A DNA stretch of 64,000 nt, taken from positions 1-64,000 of the forward strand of contig NZ_JBMSDZ010000004.1 in NCBI RefSeq assembly GCF_049445995.1. Direction: 5' to 3'. Below are positions 49,130-58,468 of the stretch, one piece after another. Under the pieces are notes generated by a model, which saw nothing but the letters and a program-made list of their open reading frames with translations, ran no database searches and was not told the DNA's origin. Both the position numbers and the translations under genes were made by a program. Every line of letters begins with the position of its first letter. The stretch's first letter is position 1. The DNA is from Dyella_A sp049445995 (GTDB lineage: Bacteria; Pseudomonadota; Gammaproteobacteria; Xanthomonadales; Rhodanobacteraceae).

Positions 49130-52072
49130 TCAGACGTCGAGCCTGCCCTGTTTGCCTCCGGTCATCGGGCGCGCTACCGAAAAGGCCAGAAGTTCAGCCA
49201 GGCGGGCTCCTTGCTGTTTCCAGTCGTGGAAAAGCGCTTCGCCCACCAATGCGTAGTGCCATGGGCGTTCACCGCGTATTGCGGGCTCCAGTGAATTGAT
49301 GCGCTCGCACCACGTAGTAGCCGCTTTCAGCTTGCGCTGCACGTTCGGGTGGCTCACCTGCTGCTGCGCCTTGGTCTCGACCAGGTAGATGGCGTCCGCC
49401 GTGCGCACCAGGAAATCCGGGATGTAGAACGCCGGCATGCCGTCGTCCCTGACGTAGCGCAGCCGCACGAAGTCGTGACGGTTCTCGCTGATCTTGCAGA
49501 ATGCTTCGACATCGGCGTCCAATTGCGCCCACTCGATGAATGCCCGCTCCAGCCCGCCGCTGCGGGTGGGGTAGGGCAGACGCGTGTAGATGCACTTGGA
49601 CACTTCGAGCGAGGCGCTTTCGCGCACCATCAGTTTCGTCACTTCCGACAGCCGGCGATGGCGTACTTCGGTGGCGCCGCTGACGGTGTGTTCCTCGGCG
49701 CGCACCAGCGCCAGCCCGAAGATCTTCACGATGTGGTCGAGCACCGGCTGCAGCAGCAACAACCGCCAACCCTCGTCCTCGAATGGCTCAAAGAGTTCGT
49801 CGAACAGCCGCTCGCGGATGTAGTCGTCCAGTGCGGTGGCGAGCGCGGTGGTGTTCATCTGCAGGTAGGGGCGATCCAGGTGCGGAGAGACCTTGTTGCC
49901 CTTCGGCAGCGGATGGTTCAGCGCCTGGCTCACGCGTCGGGTCAGCCGCGACAGCCATTCGTTGTAGCCGCTGACGTTCATCGCCACGCCGTCGACGCGA
50001 TAGTCACCGAACAACGTGCTGCTCTGCAGATCCTGCGAGGTGAAGGTGTCTCCCTTGCCCAGCAGCTCGGCCAGCTTGGCCCGGCTCATCTCGCGGAACG
50101 GGGGCAACGCGGCAACGTCGATCGGCATGTGTTCGACGTTTTCCTCGGCCTCGCGCAGGATGAACGGAATGGCGAAATCGTACTGCTCGTAATCCTCGCG
50201 CAGCTCGGCGGCGACCAGGTCGCCGGTGCTGCTGCCCTCGTCGTCGTCGCTGGTCTCGCCGACCAGGCCTTCGCGCATCAGCTCGTCGTAGAAACTCTGG
50301 AACGCCGGATGCTCGACGATCGACAGGATGTCGATCAGCGAACCCGGCTCTTCGCCTTGATTGATCCGCTCGCGGTTCTCGCGCTTGATGTCGGCGTATT
50401 CGGGATCGCGCCACATCAGGCGCAGGCCGCGGCCGATGGTCTGCTCCAGCAGAATCTGCGCCTGGCTCGAACGCAGCGGCACGATCACGCAGATGTTGTT
50501 GACGTCGAAGCCCTCGCGCAGCATCAGCACGCTCACGATCACCCGCGGCTGCGCATGCTTGTCCACGTTGAACAGGCGCTGGCGCAGCGGTGCCCACTCC
50601 TTCTCGCCCAGCTCGGCCTTCCTGCCGGAGTCGACGGTGAGTACGTCCTCCTCGTGCAGTCCCTCGTCGCGAAGGAACTCGGCCACCAGCGGCGACACTT
50701 TGGTGTCCTCGCACACCACCAGCATCTTCGGGTGGCGCGCGGTATCGATGCGGGCGAAGTCCGCCTCCAGCTTGCGCAGCTTCTGCAGGCCGGCACGCAG
50801 CATCACCCGCTGGCCTTCGGATAGCGTGACGTTGCCGTCGGCATCGCGTTCGGCCTTGAATTCCAGCGGCAGCGCGCCGAGCTCCTTGCGCTTGTCCAGC
50901 ACCAGCGACTTCACCAGGCCCAGCCGCATCGCTGCCTTCAGGTCGAAGTCGATCACGATGTGCGGAAAGTAGACCTTGCGCTTGTGCTTGCCGCCGCCGA
51001 CGTCGTTGTACGGCGTGGCGGAGAAATCCATCTGCACGAAACGGCGACCCTTGCCTTCAGCGATGATCGACAGGCTCTTCTGCCATTCCACCTCGGTGGT
51101 CTCGCCGCCCGATTTCAACTCGTGGATGTGGTGTGCCTCGTCGTTGAACACCATCAGGTCGGGCAGGTCGGCGAGATAGCTCAGAATGCTGCCGCGCGCC
51201 CAGCGCCGGTCCAGCACGTCGAGGCTGTTGCCGGCGGCGCGGCCGGGTACCAGCGGCAGCACGTCGTAGGCCACGCGGGCGGCGTCGGCGACCATGCCGG
51301 GCGTATCGACCCACTCGGTTTCGTCCTGCTCCACCTCCTCCTCCTCGGCCTCGCTGAGCAGGTGCCAGTTGGTGATCGCGATCATGCCGTTGCCGGTGGC
51401 CTTCAGCCCGATCTCCTGCTTCTGGCAGACGTTGCCGCGCACGAACTGCGCAATGCGTTCGCGCCGTGCCGGCGGGGTGAACAGCTCGGCGTAGCTGGCG
51501 ATGTCGGAGCTGGAAAAGTCGCGGCTCTTGTCTTCCTTTTCCTTGCCGAGGAACGCATCCAGCAAGCGCTCGTACACGATCAGCCCCGGTGCCACGATCA
51601 GGAAGCGGCGAGTGAAACGCGGATCGTCGCGGCCTTCATCGAGCGCCGCCGTCTTGTTCAGCAGCTGCCACACCAGCAGCGCCTGCAGTACCCAGGTCTT
51701 GCCGGTGCCGGTGGCCATCTTCAGGCAGTACTTCGGGTGCCCGTGCTTGCCCTGCGCCACGTCGGTGAGTCGTGTTCCTTCGAGCAGGGCATCGGCACAG
51801 ACCTGCGTGTACAGATCCTTCAGGTTCGGACTGTCCAGCACCTCGTGCGCCACGATCACGTTGAGGATCGCCTGGCGCTGGCCCGGATGAAAATTGAAGC
51901 TGCGCGCCTGGCAGGCGTCGTCGCCGAACCACCAGCGCAGCAACTCGGCGGTCACCGGCGTGACCAGCTCGTAGATATCGGCAATGCCGTGCTCCAGGCC
52001 GATGCACAGTTGTTCGGTGCGGCGGGTGAGGGCGTTGGCCAGTGGCAACGGCTGATCGACGGCGTGGCTCAT
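49130..52072 (-). CDS. res: Type III restriction endonuclease subunit (Res)
   Basis: The 980-residue protein is a superfamily 2 helicase-nuclease. Walker A ATGTGKT is at residues 120-126, the DEAHH box around 316, later helicase motifs in LREGFDVNN and EQTIGRGLR, and a PD-(D/E)xK nuclease at the C-terminus (PDFLVRT, then LVETK at about 905-925). It cuts DNA after ATP-driven action once the Mod partner finds unmodified sites. Its start overlaps the end of mod by four bases (52069-52072), so the two are coupled. Confidence 0.95.
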   Translation of the reverse strand: MSHAVDQPLPLANALTRRTEQLCIGLEHGIADIYELVTPVTAELLRWWFGDDACQARSFNFHPGQRQAILNVIVAHEVLDSPNLKDLYTQVCADALLEGTRLTDVAQGKHGHPKYCLKMATGTGKTWVLQALLVWQLLNKTAALDEGRDDPRFTRRFLIVAPGLIVYERLLDAFLGKEKEDKSRDFSSSDIASYAELFTPPARRERIAQFVRGNVCQKQEIGLKATGNGMIAITNWHLLSEAEEEEVEQDETEWVDTPGMVADAARVAYDVLPLVPGRAAGNSLDVLDRRWARGSILSYLADLPDLMVFNDEAHHIHELKSGGETTEVEWQKSLSIIAEGKGRRFVQMDFSATPYNDVGGGKHKRKVYFPHIVIDFDLKAAMRLGLVKSLVLDKRKELGALPLEFKAERDADGNVTLSEGQRVMLRAGLQKLRKLEADFARIDTARHPKMLVVCEDTKVSPLVAEFLRDEGLHEEDVLTVDSGRKAELGEKEWAPLRQRLFNVDKHAQPRVIVSVLMLREGFDVNNICVIVPLRSSQAQILLEQTIGRGLRLMWRDPEYADIKRENRERINQGEEPGSLIDILSIVEHPAFQSFYDELMREGLVGETSDDDEGSSTGDLVAAELREDYEQYDFAIPFILREAEENVEHMPIDVAALPPFREMSRAKLAELLGKGDTFTSQDLQSSTLFGDYRVDGVAMNVSGYNEWLSRLTRRVSQALNHPLPKGNKVSPHLDRPYLQMNTTALATALDDYIRERLFDELFEPFEDEGWRLLLLQPVLDHIVKIFGLALVRAEEHTVSGATEVRHRRLSEVTKLMVRESASLEVSKCIYTRLPYPTRSGGLERAFIEWAQLDADVEAFCKISENRHDFVRLRYVRDDGMPAFYIPDFLVRTADAIYLVETKAQQQVSHPNVQRKLKAATTWCERINSLEPAIRGERPWHYALVGEALFHDWKQQGARLAELLAFSVARPMTGGKQGRLDV

Positions 52073-54144
52073 GCCCGCGGCTCCGCAGCCATCTGCACCA
52101 CCTCGGCCTCGAAGCCGAACACGTCCACCACGCGCACACAGACCCGGCGCTCGCCGACTTTGGTTGGCACGCTGAATTCGGCGGCCGTCACCACGCGCAG
52201 TGGGTCGTCATCGTTGGCGGTATTGCCGCGGTAGTCCTGCCATACCGAGCGGAACACCGCGCCGTCGTAATCCGGATCCACCGCCCAGTACTCGATCAGC
52301 GCCAGCGGTTCGGCGTTGGCCACCTTGAGCAGCTTCCTGCGGTTCTCTTCATCGAGGTTGATCGCCTCGGGCGAGAGCAGCACGTAGTTGTCCAGCGTGA
52401 CCTTGAGCTGTTCTTCATCACCGCTGCGAGTGCGTTCCACCGGCTTGATCGTGAGGTACTGCAGGCTGGAGAAGCGCACCTGTCCGCGCAGCTTCTCGAT
52501 GCCGCCCTTCTTGCGCAGGCGGTCGAGCAGGTCCGGCGGAATCACCAGCACTTCCAGCCTCGCATCGTTCAGCGCGGTGATGCTCTGGCCGATCGACGGC
52601 TCGAAGTTCCAGCCCAGCACCACCACCCGGTCCCAGCCGCCCAGCAGGTTGTCGCGCTGGGCGATCGCCTTGCGCAAGGTGGCATCGCCGGTGAGCTTGT
52701 TCGGCGAATCGACCAGCACCAGCGTCTTCTTGCCGCCGTACAGCACCGCGCCGAGATTGCGCAGCGGGTTGTCCTCCGGCGGCAGCGGCAGTGCGCCGTA
52801 CAGCGACAGCACGATCCCCGACAGGTCGCCGACGCGGAAGCTGCGACCCATCGCGCTCTTTGCCGCCTCGACCTGGTAGTCGCCGATCGCCTGGTACAGG
52901 AACGGCTTCGCGCCCTGGTCGATCAGCCGCTTGCGCATGATCATGCAGGCGGGTTTGCCGAGATCGGTGGTGATCCAGCGGCGGCCGAGCTTTTCGGCGA
53001 CGGCGGCGGTAGTGCCGGAGCCGCCGTTGAAATCAGCTACGAGGCCGTTTTCTGCACAGGATGCCTGGACAATTCTGTCGAGAAGCTTCTCGGGCTTTTG
53101 CGTTGCGTAGTCGATGCGTTCGACAGACGTGTTGCCGATTCGCCCGAGATCATTCCAGATGGTTGTAAGCGGCTTGCCCTTGGTTTCATCCAGATAAACC
53201 TTTAGCCCGTCGAGGCGCGGGGTCCCATCCTGTTTCAGGAGAATGCGACCCTCGAGGTAGAGCCTTTCGAGATCGTCAATCGAGTAACCCCAGGAGCGAT
53301 GAGCAGGCGGTTGCGTACCTCGCCACTCAAATTGACGCTTTTTGTTGGCGGTAGAAAACGTCAAGTCACGACCGGTAAACAGTCGCCCGTCTTCATCTTT
53401 CTTGTATCGCGAAAGCTGTGCCTCGCCATACTCCGTGTATTGTTTGGTGAAGTGAAACGATTCTGTTTTGCTGTAAAAAAGAATGACGTCCTGCGCTCGG
53501 ATGAACGTCTTTGTTGGCATGTTATGGGCGTTTGTGCGCTCCCAAATTATTTCGTTTTGGAAGTTGTCTTTGCCAAATACTTCATCCATTACCAGCTTGA
53601 CGTAGTGACTGACATGCCAATCCAGGTGCACATAGATCGAGCCGGCTTCGTTCAATAGCTCCCGCATCAGAATCAGCCGCGGCGTGATCATCGCCAGATA
53701 CGACGCCGTCCCATCCGACCAGGTATCCGAATACGCGAACTGCTCGATCACCGTCGGTCTTTGCTCCAGCTCCACGCCGGGCAACGACACCTTGGTGCGG
53801 TAGTCGGCCTTCGAATCGAACGGTGGATCGATGTAGATCAGGTCGACCTTGCCGCGCAGGCTGGGCGTGTGTTCGTCCCCGGCCAGCAGTGCGGCCATTG
53901 CCAGCAGGTTGTCGCCGTAGATCAGCCGATTGGTCCAGTCGGCGCTGCCTGCGTCGCCCAGGTGTGCCTGCCGGTTCGCTGCGGTGATCCAGTCGCGGTC
54001 GCGGGTGTCCTTCGACGGCAGCACCCACTCGCGCGTCTGCAGGCTGACCCGGTGCCGCCCTTCCAGGCTTTCCAGGATCTTCTCCGCCTGCTGGCGCCCG
54101 CGGGCGACGATCTCGGGGAGCTGTTCGAGCAGGGACTTGGGCAT
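52069..54144 (-). CDS. mod: Type III DNA-adenine methyltransferase (Mod) with AT-richer recognition region
   Basis: The 691-residue protein has the catalytic DPPF at residues 106-109 and the SAM motif FNGGSGT at about 369. DPPF before the SAM motif is the beta-class order found in type III Mod proteins. It methylates adenine in the recognition sequence and gives the Res complex its specificity. The part between the two motifs, where specificity should lie, is visibly AT-richer: by hand count 51 of the 120 bases in 53461-53580 are G or C. This suggests exchange of the recognition region. ATG 54144 was chosen because the family starts with MPKSLLEQLP-like sequence; the upstream frame runs into the operator region. 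Confidence 0.93.
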   Translation of the reverse strand: MPKSLLEQLPEIVARGRQQAEKILESLEGRHRVSLQTREWVLPSKDTRDRDWITAANRQAHLGDAGSADWTNRLIYGDNLLAMAALLAGDEHTPSLRGKVDLIYIDPPFDSKADYRTKVSLPGVELEQRPTVIEQFAYSDTWSDGTASYLAMITPRLILMRELLNEAGSIYVHLDWHVSHYVKLVMDEVFGKDNFQNEIIWERTNAHNMPTKTFIRAQDVILFYSKTESFHFTKQYTEYGEAQLSRYKKDEDGRLFTGRDLTFSTANKKRQFEWRGTQPPAHRSWGYSIDDLERLYLEGRILLKQDGTPRLDGLKVYLDETKGKPLTTIWNDLGRIGNTSVERIDYATQKPEKLLDRIVQASCAENGLVADFNGGSGTTAAVAEKLGRRWITTDLGKPACMIMRKRLIDQGAKPFLYQAIGDYQVEAAKSAMGRSFRVGDLSGIVLSLYGALPLPPEDNPLRNLGAVLYGGKKTLVLVDSPNKLTGDATLRKAIAQRDNLLGGWDRVVVLGWNFEPSIGQSITALNDARLEVLVIPPDLLDRLRKKGGIEKLRGQVRFSSLQYLTIKPVERTRSGDEEQLKVTLDNYVLLSPEAINLDEENRRKLLKVANAEPLALIEYWAVDPDYDGAVFRSVWQDYRGNTANDDDPLRVVTAAEFSVPTKVGERRVCVRVVDVFGFEAEVVQMAAEPRA

Positions 54145-54174
54145 GGCGACGGCTTGGCGGGAGCGACCGTCAAT

Positions 54175-54212
54175 GAAAGCAAAACTTTCACACAAGCGAA
54201 AGCAAAAGTTTC
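54175..54212. promoter_or_regulatory. Tandem operator-like sites between mod and the XRE regulator
   Basis: GAAAGCAAAACTTTC (54175-54189) and GAAAGCAAAAGTTTC (54198-54212) match at 14 of 15 positions and start 23 bases apart, close to two helical turns. Each is an imperfect palindrome (GAAAG with CTTTC). They lie in the short gap between the two divergent genes, so a bound protein could affect both. Confidence 0.75.
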
Positions 54213-54247
54213 CTGCCTGACGCAGGCGGCCGCCTATGGTCGCCCGC

Positions 54248-54646
54248 ATGACGAGCGAACCGACCGCTTTTGCCAAACGCCTCACGGCTGCCTTGAAAGC
54301 CGCCGATATCGAGGCGAGCCCGGCGGTGCTGGAGAAGCTGTTGCCGCGTTACGGCGGCGGCACGGTAACGCCGCAGGCGGTCTCGGGCTGGTTGACCGGC
54401 AAGCACATACCGAAAAGGGCCAACATGCGTGCGCTGGCGAAAATCGTCGGTCTTCCGGTACATGAACTGGAGAACGGCTCGCCAGCGCGTGGTGTGCGCG
54501 AGACGCACGCGGCGTGGCCGGATCACGTGCGTGGGCACGACCGCCTGGCGTTCGAGGAATTCCTGTTGTTGCCCGAGGCGCAACGCAAGCTGGTGCGGGA
54601 GCTGATTGAGGCGCTGGCGCAGGGGTGGCGCGAGAAAAGGCGCTAG
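54248..54646 (+). CDS. XRE-family regulator divergent from the type III RM genes
   Basis: About 132 residues with a Cro/CI-type helix-turn-helix, VTPQAVSGWLTGKHIPKRANM, at about residues 37-60. A C-terminal helical part is rich in Leu and Glu. Its position next to an RM operon and the two operator-like sites between the genes recall the controller proteins of type II RM systems, which delay restriction after entry in a new host. Such a protein for a type III system is less common. ATG 54248 was chosen; ATG 54236 would add four residues, and neither has a strong ribosome site. Confidence 0.82.
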   Translation: MTSEPTAFAKRLTAALKAADIEASPAVLEKLLPRYGGGTVTPQAVSGWLTGKHIPKRANMRALAKIVGLPVHELENGSPARGVRETHAAWPDHVRGHDRLAFEEFLLLPEAQRKLVRELIEALAQGWREKRR

Positions 54647-54732
54647 GTCCTGCGTCAGCCAGAGCTTCGCGAGCACCCGCCCCTCACCCCGACTCCCGAT
54701 CAAGTCGAGGGCAGGCTCTCTCCCCGGAGGGA

Positions 54733-54866
54733 ACCTCGAAAAACCGCTCTTTGTTCGTCATTCCCGCGAAAGCGGGAATCCAGTGTCTTTGTTCTTCAGG
54801 GCGTTGGAGTCACTGGATCCCCGCTTTCGCGGGGATGACGAGCCTGATCTCGAGTTTTTCGAGGTT
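54733..54866. repeat. Composite inverted repeat containing a dRS3-like palindrome
   Basis: The outer ends GAACCTCGAAAAACC (from 54733) and TTTTTCGAGGTTC (to about 54866) pair. The left end matches the inverted half of the repeat at 8472-8497 with one mismatch. Inside are two copies of a smaller palindrome, one with ATTCCCGCGAAAGCGGGAAT and one with CCCCGCTTTCGCGGGG in opposite orientation. The first resembles the neisserial dRS3 repeat in shape. Together they form a long nested hairpin. Confidence 0.8.
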
Positions 54867-54892
54867 CTCCGGAGGGGAGGGGGAGCCGATTG

Positions 54893-56275
54893 TCAGCACT
54901 CGATCACGTTCACCGCCAAGCCGCCGCGCGAGGTTTCCTTGTACTTGTCCTTCATGTCGCGACCGGTGGCGCGCATGGTGGCGATCACCTTGTCCAGCGA
55001 GACGCGGTGCTTGCCGTCGCTCTTGAGCGCCATGCGGCTGGCGTTGATCGCCTTGACCGAACCCATCGCGTTGCGCTCGATGCAGGGGATCTGCACCAGC
55101 CCGCCGATCGGGTCGCAGGTGAGGCCCAGGTTGTGTTCCATGCCGATCTCGGCGGCGTTTTCCACCTGCCAGATGCTGCCGCCCAGCGCGGCGGTGAGGC
55201 CGGCCGCGGCCATCGAGCAGGCCACGCCCACTTCGCCCTGGCAGCCCACCTCGGCGCCGGAGATCGAGGCGTTTTCCTTGTAGAGGATGCCGATCGCGCC
55301 CGCGGTGAGCAGGAAGTCGACCACGCCCTGGTCGTCGAAGCGGGCGCAGAAGTGCTTGAAGTACATCAGCACCGCTGGCACGATGCCGGCCGCGCCGTTG
55401 GTCGGTGCGGTCACCACGCGGCCGCCGGCGGCGTTCTCCTCGTTCACCGCCAGCGCATAGAGGTTGACCCAATCGAGGATGGTGAGCGGGTCCTTCAGCG
55501 CGGCTTCGGGCTGGTTGCGCAGCTCGGCCGCCATCGCCGGCGCGCGGCGCGCCACCTTCAACCCGCCCGGCAGCACGCCGGGCGAGCGCAGGCCGCGGGC
55601 CACGCAGTCCTGCATCGCCTGCCAGAGGGTGAGCAGGCCGGCGCGCGTTTCCGCCTCGGGGCGCCACACGCTCTCGTTGGCCAGCATCAACTGCGCGATG
55701 GTGAGGCCGTGCTTCTCGCACAGCGCCAGCAGCTCGTCGCCGCTGGAGAACGGGTACGGCTGCTCGGTGGTGTCGGCCACGATGCGGTCTTCGGCCGCCT
55801 CGTCGTGGTTCACCACGAAGCCGCCGCCCACCGAGTAGTAGTCGCGCGTGGCCAGCTCGTTGCCGGCCGCGTCGTAGGCCGAGAAGCGCATGCCATTGGT
55901 GTGGAACGGCAGCTTCTGGCGCTTGTTGAACACCAGGTCGGCCTTCTCGTCGAACACGATGGCGTGGCGGCCGAGCAGGGCGATGCGGTGCTCCTTGCGG
56001 ATGCGCGCCAGCGTGGCGGGAATGCCGTCCGGGTCCACCGTGTCCGGATGCGCGCCTTCCAGGCCCAGCAGCACCGCCTTGTCGGTGCCGTGGCCGCGAC
56101 CGGTCATCGCCAGCGAGCCGAACAGCTCCGCGCGCACGCGCGTCACCCGGTCCAGCACGCCCTTCTCGTCCAGCCAGCGCTCGCAGAAGCGCGCCGCCGC
56201 GCGCATCGGCCCCACCGTGTGCGATGAGGACGGCCCGATGCCGATCTTGAAGAGGTCGAAGACGCTGACGGCCAT
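54893..56275 (-). CDS. sdaA: L-serine ammonia-lyase, iron-sulfur type
   Basis: The 460-residue single-chain enzyme turns L-serine into pyruvate and ammonia. It has both domains in one chain: the beta domain starts FDLFKIGIGPSSSHTVGP, and the catalytic domain has the iron-sulfur cysteines in GCQGEVGVAC, LTCDPIGG and IPCIERNA. The protein ends in cysteine (NVIEC), as in the E. coli type, where the tail reaches the cluster. Length is normal. Confidence 0.96.
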   Translation of the reverse strand: MAVSVFDLFKIGIGPSSSHTVGPMRAAARFCERWLDEKGVLDRVTRVRAELFGSLAMTGRGHGTDKAVLLGLEGAHPDTVDPDGIPATLARIRKEHRIALLGRHAIVFDEKADLVFNKRQKLPFHTNGMRFSAYDAAGNELATRDYYSVGGGFVVNHDEAAEDRIVADTTEQPYPFSSGDELLALCEKHGLTIAQLMLANESVWRPEAETRAGLLTLWQAMQDCVARGLRSPGVLPGGLKVARRAPAMAAELRNQPEAALKDPLTILDWVNLYALAVNEENAAGGRVVTAPTNGAAGIVPAVLMYFKHFCARFDDQGVVDFLLTAGAIGILYKENASISGAEVGCQGEVGVACSMAAAGLTAALGGSIWQVENAAEIGMEHNLGLTCDPIGGLVQIPCIERNAMGSVKAINASRMALKSDGKHRVSLDKVIATMRATGRDMKDKYKETSRGGLAVNVIEC

Positions 56276-56356
56276 GGATACACTGCGGGGGAGTGGAGGA
56301 GGCCCGCTATTCTAGGCGCTCCCGCCGGCCCGGCGTCCGTACGCCCGCGTGTGTCG

Positions 56357-56596
56357 ATGAGCCACCTGATCCTCTACCAGCGCGACTACTGCCACCTGTG
56401 CGACGCCGCCCTCGCCGTGATGGCCGAGGCGCGCGCGCCGGATTTCGACAGCGAGTGGGTGGACGACAGCGCCGAACTGGAAGCGCGCTACGGCACGCGG
56501 GTGCCGGTGCTGCGCGATGTGCGCGACGGGCGGGAGCTGGATTGGCCGTTCGATGCGGCGGCGGTGCGCGGCTTTCTCAGCTTGCCGATGGCCTAG
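56357..56596 (+). CDS. Glutaredoxin-like thioredoxin-fold protein
   Basis: The 79-residue protein is a small thioredoxin-fold domain with the redox motif C12-H-L-C15 in YQRDYCHLC and the cis-proline region RVPVLRD. It fits the DUF836/glutaredoxin-like group. Thiol-disulfide exchange is likely, but partners are not known. ATG 56357 was preferred to GTG 56351. It is divergent from sdaA and converges on the DMT transporter. Confidence 0.85.
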   Translation: MSHLILYQRDYCHLCDAALAVMAEARAPDFDSEWVDDSAELEARYGTRVPVLRDVRDGRELDWPFDAAAVRGFLSLPMA

Positions 56597-56598
56597 GC

Positions 56599-57564
56599 TC
56601 ATCGCTCCGTGCCGACCGGATCCGCCGCCTCGCCATGCGCCAGCACGCAGGTGGCCACGCCACCGACCAGCAGCACGAAAGCCAGCGTTTCGAGCGGGGT
56701 TGGCAGGCGCTGCTCCCAGGCGAAGCCGTAGACCAGTGCGAACAGCGTCTCGAACAGGATCATCTGCCCGACCAGGGTGAGCGGCAGCAGCCGGCTCATG
56801 CGGTTCCACATTGCGTTGCCGGTAATCGAGGCGAGCAGGGCCAGCGCCGCCGACACGCCGCCGAAGCGCAGCCAGTCGGCGGAAGCGTGCTGCGCCGTGT
56901 CGCCGAGCAGGGCGAACGGCACCAGAGCCAGCGCGAGCGCGCCGGTCACCACGCCGGTGAGCAGGCTCCAGTCGTGCGCAGACACGTCGTGCAGGCGCGC
57001 CAGCCAGCGGCTGTTCGATACCGCGTACCAGGTCCACGCGGCGAGCGCGCCAACTGCGCACAGCAGGCCCAGCAGGGCGCGGACCCCCGTCGCATAGCCG
57101 CTCGGCAGCAGCGCCTGCCAGCCGATGCAGAACGCGCCGGCGACGCACAACGCGATCGATGGCAGCAGGCGCCGCAGCGGCACCGCGCCATGATCCCGGC
57201 TGCCGATCACGGTGACCGTCACCGGCAGGAAGCCAACCACCAGCGAGGTGATCGCGATGCCGCCGAGCTGTACCGCGCTGGACAACAGCACGAAATACAC
57301 GATATTGCCGACCAGCCCCAGCCCGGCCAGCCCCAGCCATTCGCGCCGCCCGAGCGCCGCGGTGACCACGCGCCAGCGCGGGGCCAGCAGCGCCAGCGCG
57401 AGCACGCCGTAGCATGTGTAGCGCCCGGTGCTCAGTTGCAGTGGCGAGAATCCGTGCAGCAGCGCCGGTGTGAGGAACACCAGGCCCCAGATCGCGCCCG
57501 CGCCCATCCCGTAGAGGATGCCGGCGGTGGTACGCGAGGAGGTGGAGAGCGGCAGGCGATTCAT
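56599..57564 (-). CDS. EamA/DMT-superfamily transporter
   Basis: The 321-residue protein has about ten membrane helices and two EamA repeats; GAGAIWGLVFLTPALL in the first helix and SLVVGFLPV are typical. EamA transporters export amino acids or other small metabolites. The cargo is unknown. ATG 57564 was chosen; ATG 57576 is possible. It follows the AraC regulator gene by 38 bases on the same strand, so the regulator may control it. Confidence 0.87.
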   Translation of the reverse strand: MNRLPLSTSSRTTAGILYGMGAGAIWGLVFLTPALLHGFSPLQLSTGRYTCYGVLALALLAPRWRVVTAALGRREWLGLAGLGLVGNIVYFVLLSSAVQLGGIAITSLVVGFLPVTVTVIGSRDHGAVPLRRLLPSIALCVAGAFCIGWQALLPSGYATGVRALLGLLCAVGALAAWTWYAVSNSRWLARLHDVSAHDWSLLTGVVTGALALALVPFALLGDTAQHASADWLRFGGVSAALALLASITGNAMWNRMSRLLPLTLVGQMILFETLFALVYGFAWEQRLPTPLETLAFVLLVGGVATCVLAHGEAADPVGTER

Positions 57565-57602
57565 GGCGGGCAGCATGGCGCGCGGTCGGCGCCCGGTCTT
57601 GT

Positions 57603-58364
57603 TCAGGACTCGCGGATACCTTGCCGGGACGCCTGCGCCCGCCGTCGGTAGGCCGCGGGCGGTAGCCCGACGACGCGGGCGAAAGCGCGGGTGAACGCAC
57701 TCTGATCCGCGTACCCGCAGCCCAGTGCGATCTCGGCCAGCGGCAGTCGCGAGTCGATCAGCCACTGACGTGCCCGCTCCATCCGGCGCTCGGACAGCCA
57801 GGCTTGCGGCGTGCTGCCGAGTTCTTCGCGGAACACCGCATGCAGCCGGCTCACACTCAGGCCCACGCGGGCAGCCATGTCGGCGGCGGTCCAGTCGCGT
57901 TCCGGCTGGGTTGCCAGCGTCGCCAGCAGGGCCGCCAGCCGGGATGCCGGTCCCGGCGTGGCGCGTTCGACCGCATCCAGCAGCAGCGGCAGCCACAGCG
58001 CGGCACGCTGCGGCACGCCATCGTCGTCGAGGCTGGCCGCCATGTAGTCGATCAGTTGCGCGGCCGCCGGTCCAATCGGCAGGAAGCGTCGCGCGGCGAG
58101 CCGTTCGAGCACTCGCCCTTCCATTGCCTCGGCGCCCACGTCGACCACCAGGAACTGGTTCGCGCTGCCGCTGGACTGTGCATGCCGCGCCGTCGGCGCG
58201 ACGAACGCCGCCCGCGTCCGGTCCAGCCACGCGCCGTGGCCTTCCAGGTCCACCTCCATCGATCCGCCCAGCGGCAGCACCAGCTGCGCGAACGCGTGCG
58301 TGTCCACCGCTCCGTCCCGGCCGTAGCTGCGGATGGCGAGTGAAAGGGGCGATGCGGGAGGCAT
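57603..58364 (-). CDS. AraC-family transcriptional regulator
   Basis: The 253-residue protein has an N-terminal cupin-like sensor part (about 1-120) and a C-terminal AraC DNA-binding domain with the two helix-turn-helices in AADMAARVGLSVSRLHAVF and IALGCGYADQSAFTRAF, ending VVGLPPAAYRR. It probably acts on the downstream EamA gene. The start ATG 58364 was chosen because the cupin part begins there. The upstream open frame extends into the divergent blaI promoter and was not used. Confidence 0.88.
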   Translation of the reverse strand: MPPASPLSLAIRSYGRDGAVDTHAFAQLVLPLGGSMEVDLEGHGAWLDRTRAAFVAPTARHAQSSGSANQFLVVDVGAEAMEGRVLERLAARRFLPIGPAAAQLIDYMAASLDDDGVPQRAALWLPLLLDAVERATPGPASRLAALLATLATQPERDWTAADMAARVGLSVSRLHAVFREELGSTPQAWLSERRMERARQWLIDSRLPLAEIALGCGYADQSAFTRAFARVVGLPPAAYRRRAQASRQGIRES

Positions 58365-58468
58365 GTCGGGCGGCAGGATGGGAGGGCTGCCAGAGCATAG
58401 CCCGGCGGCGGGCCGGGCCGTGGGGATTTCGCCGGGCCAGACGCCCTGATGGGGCGCGACCGAGGCTT

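Noticed and set aside
52069..54144. Phase variation of mod by simple repeats, as in some pathogens
   Set aside because: No tandem short repeat tract is present; the longest run noticed is six A residues near 53475, too short to be convincing.
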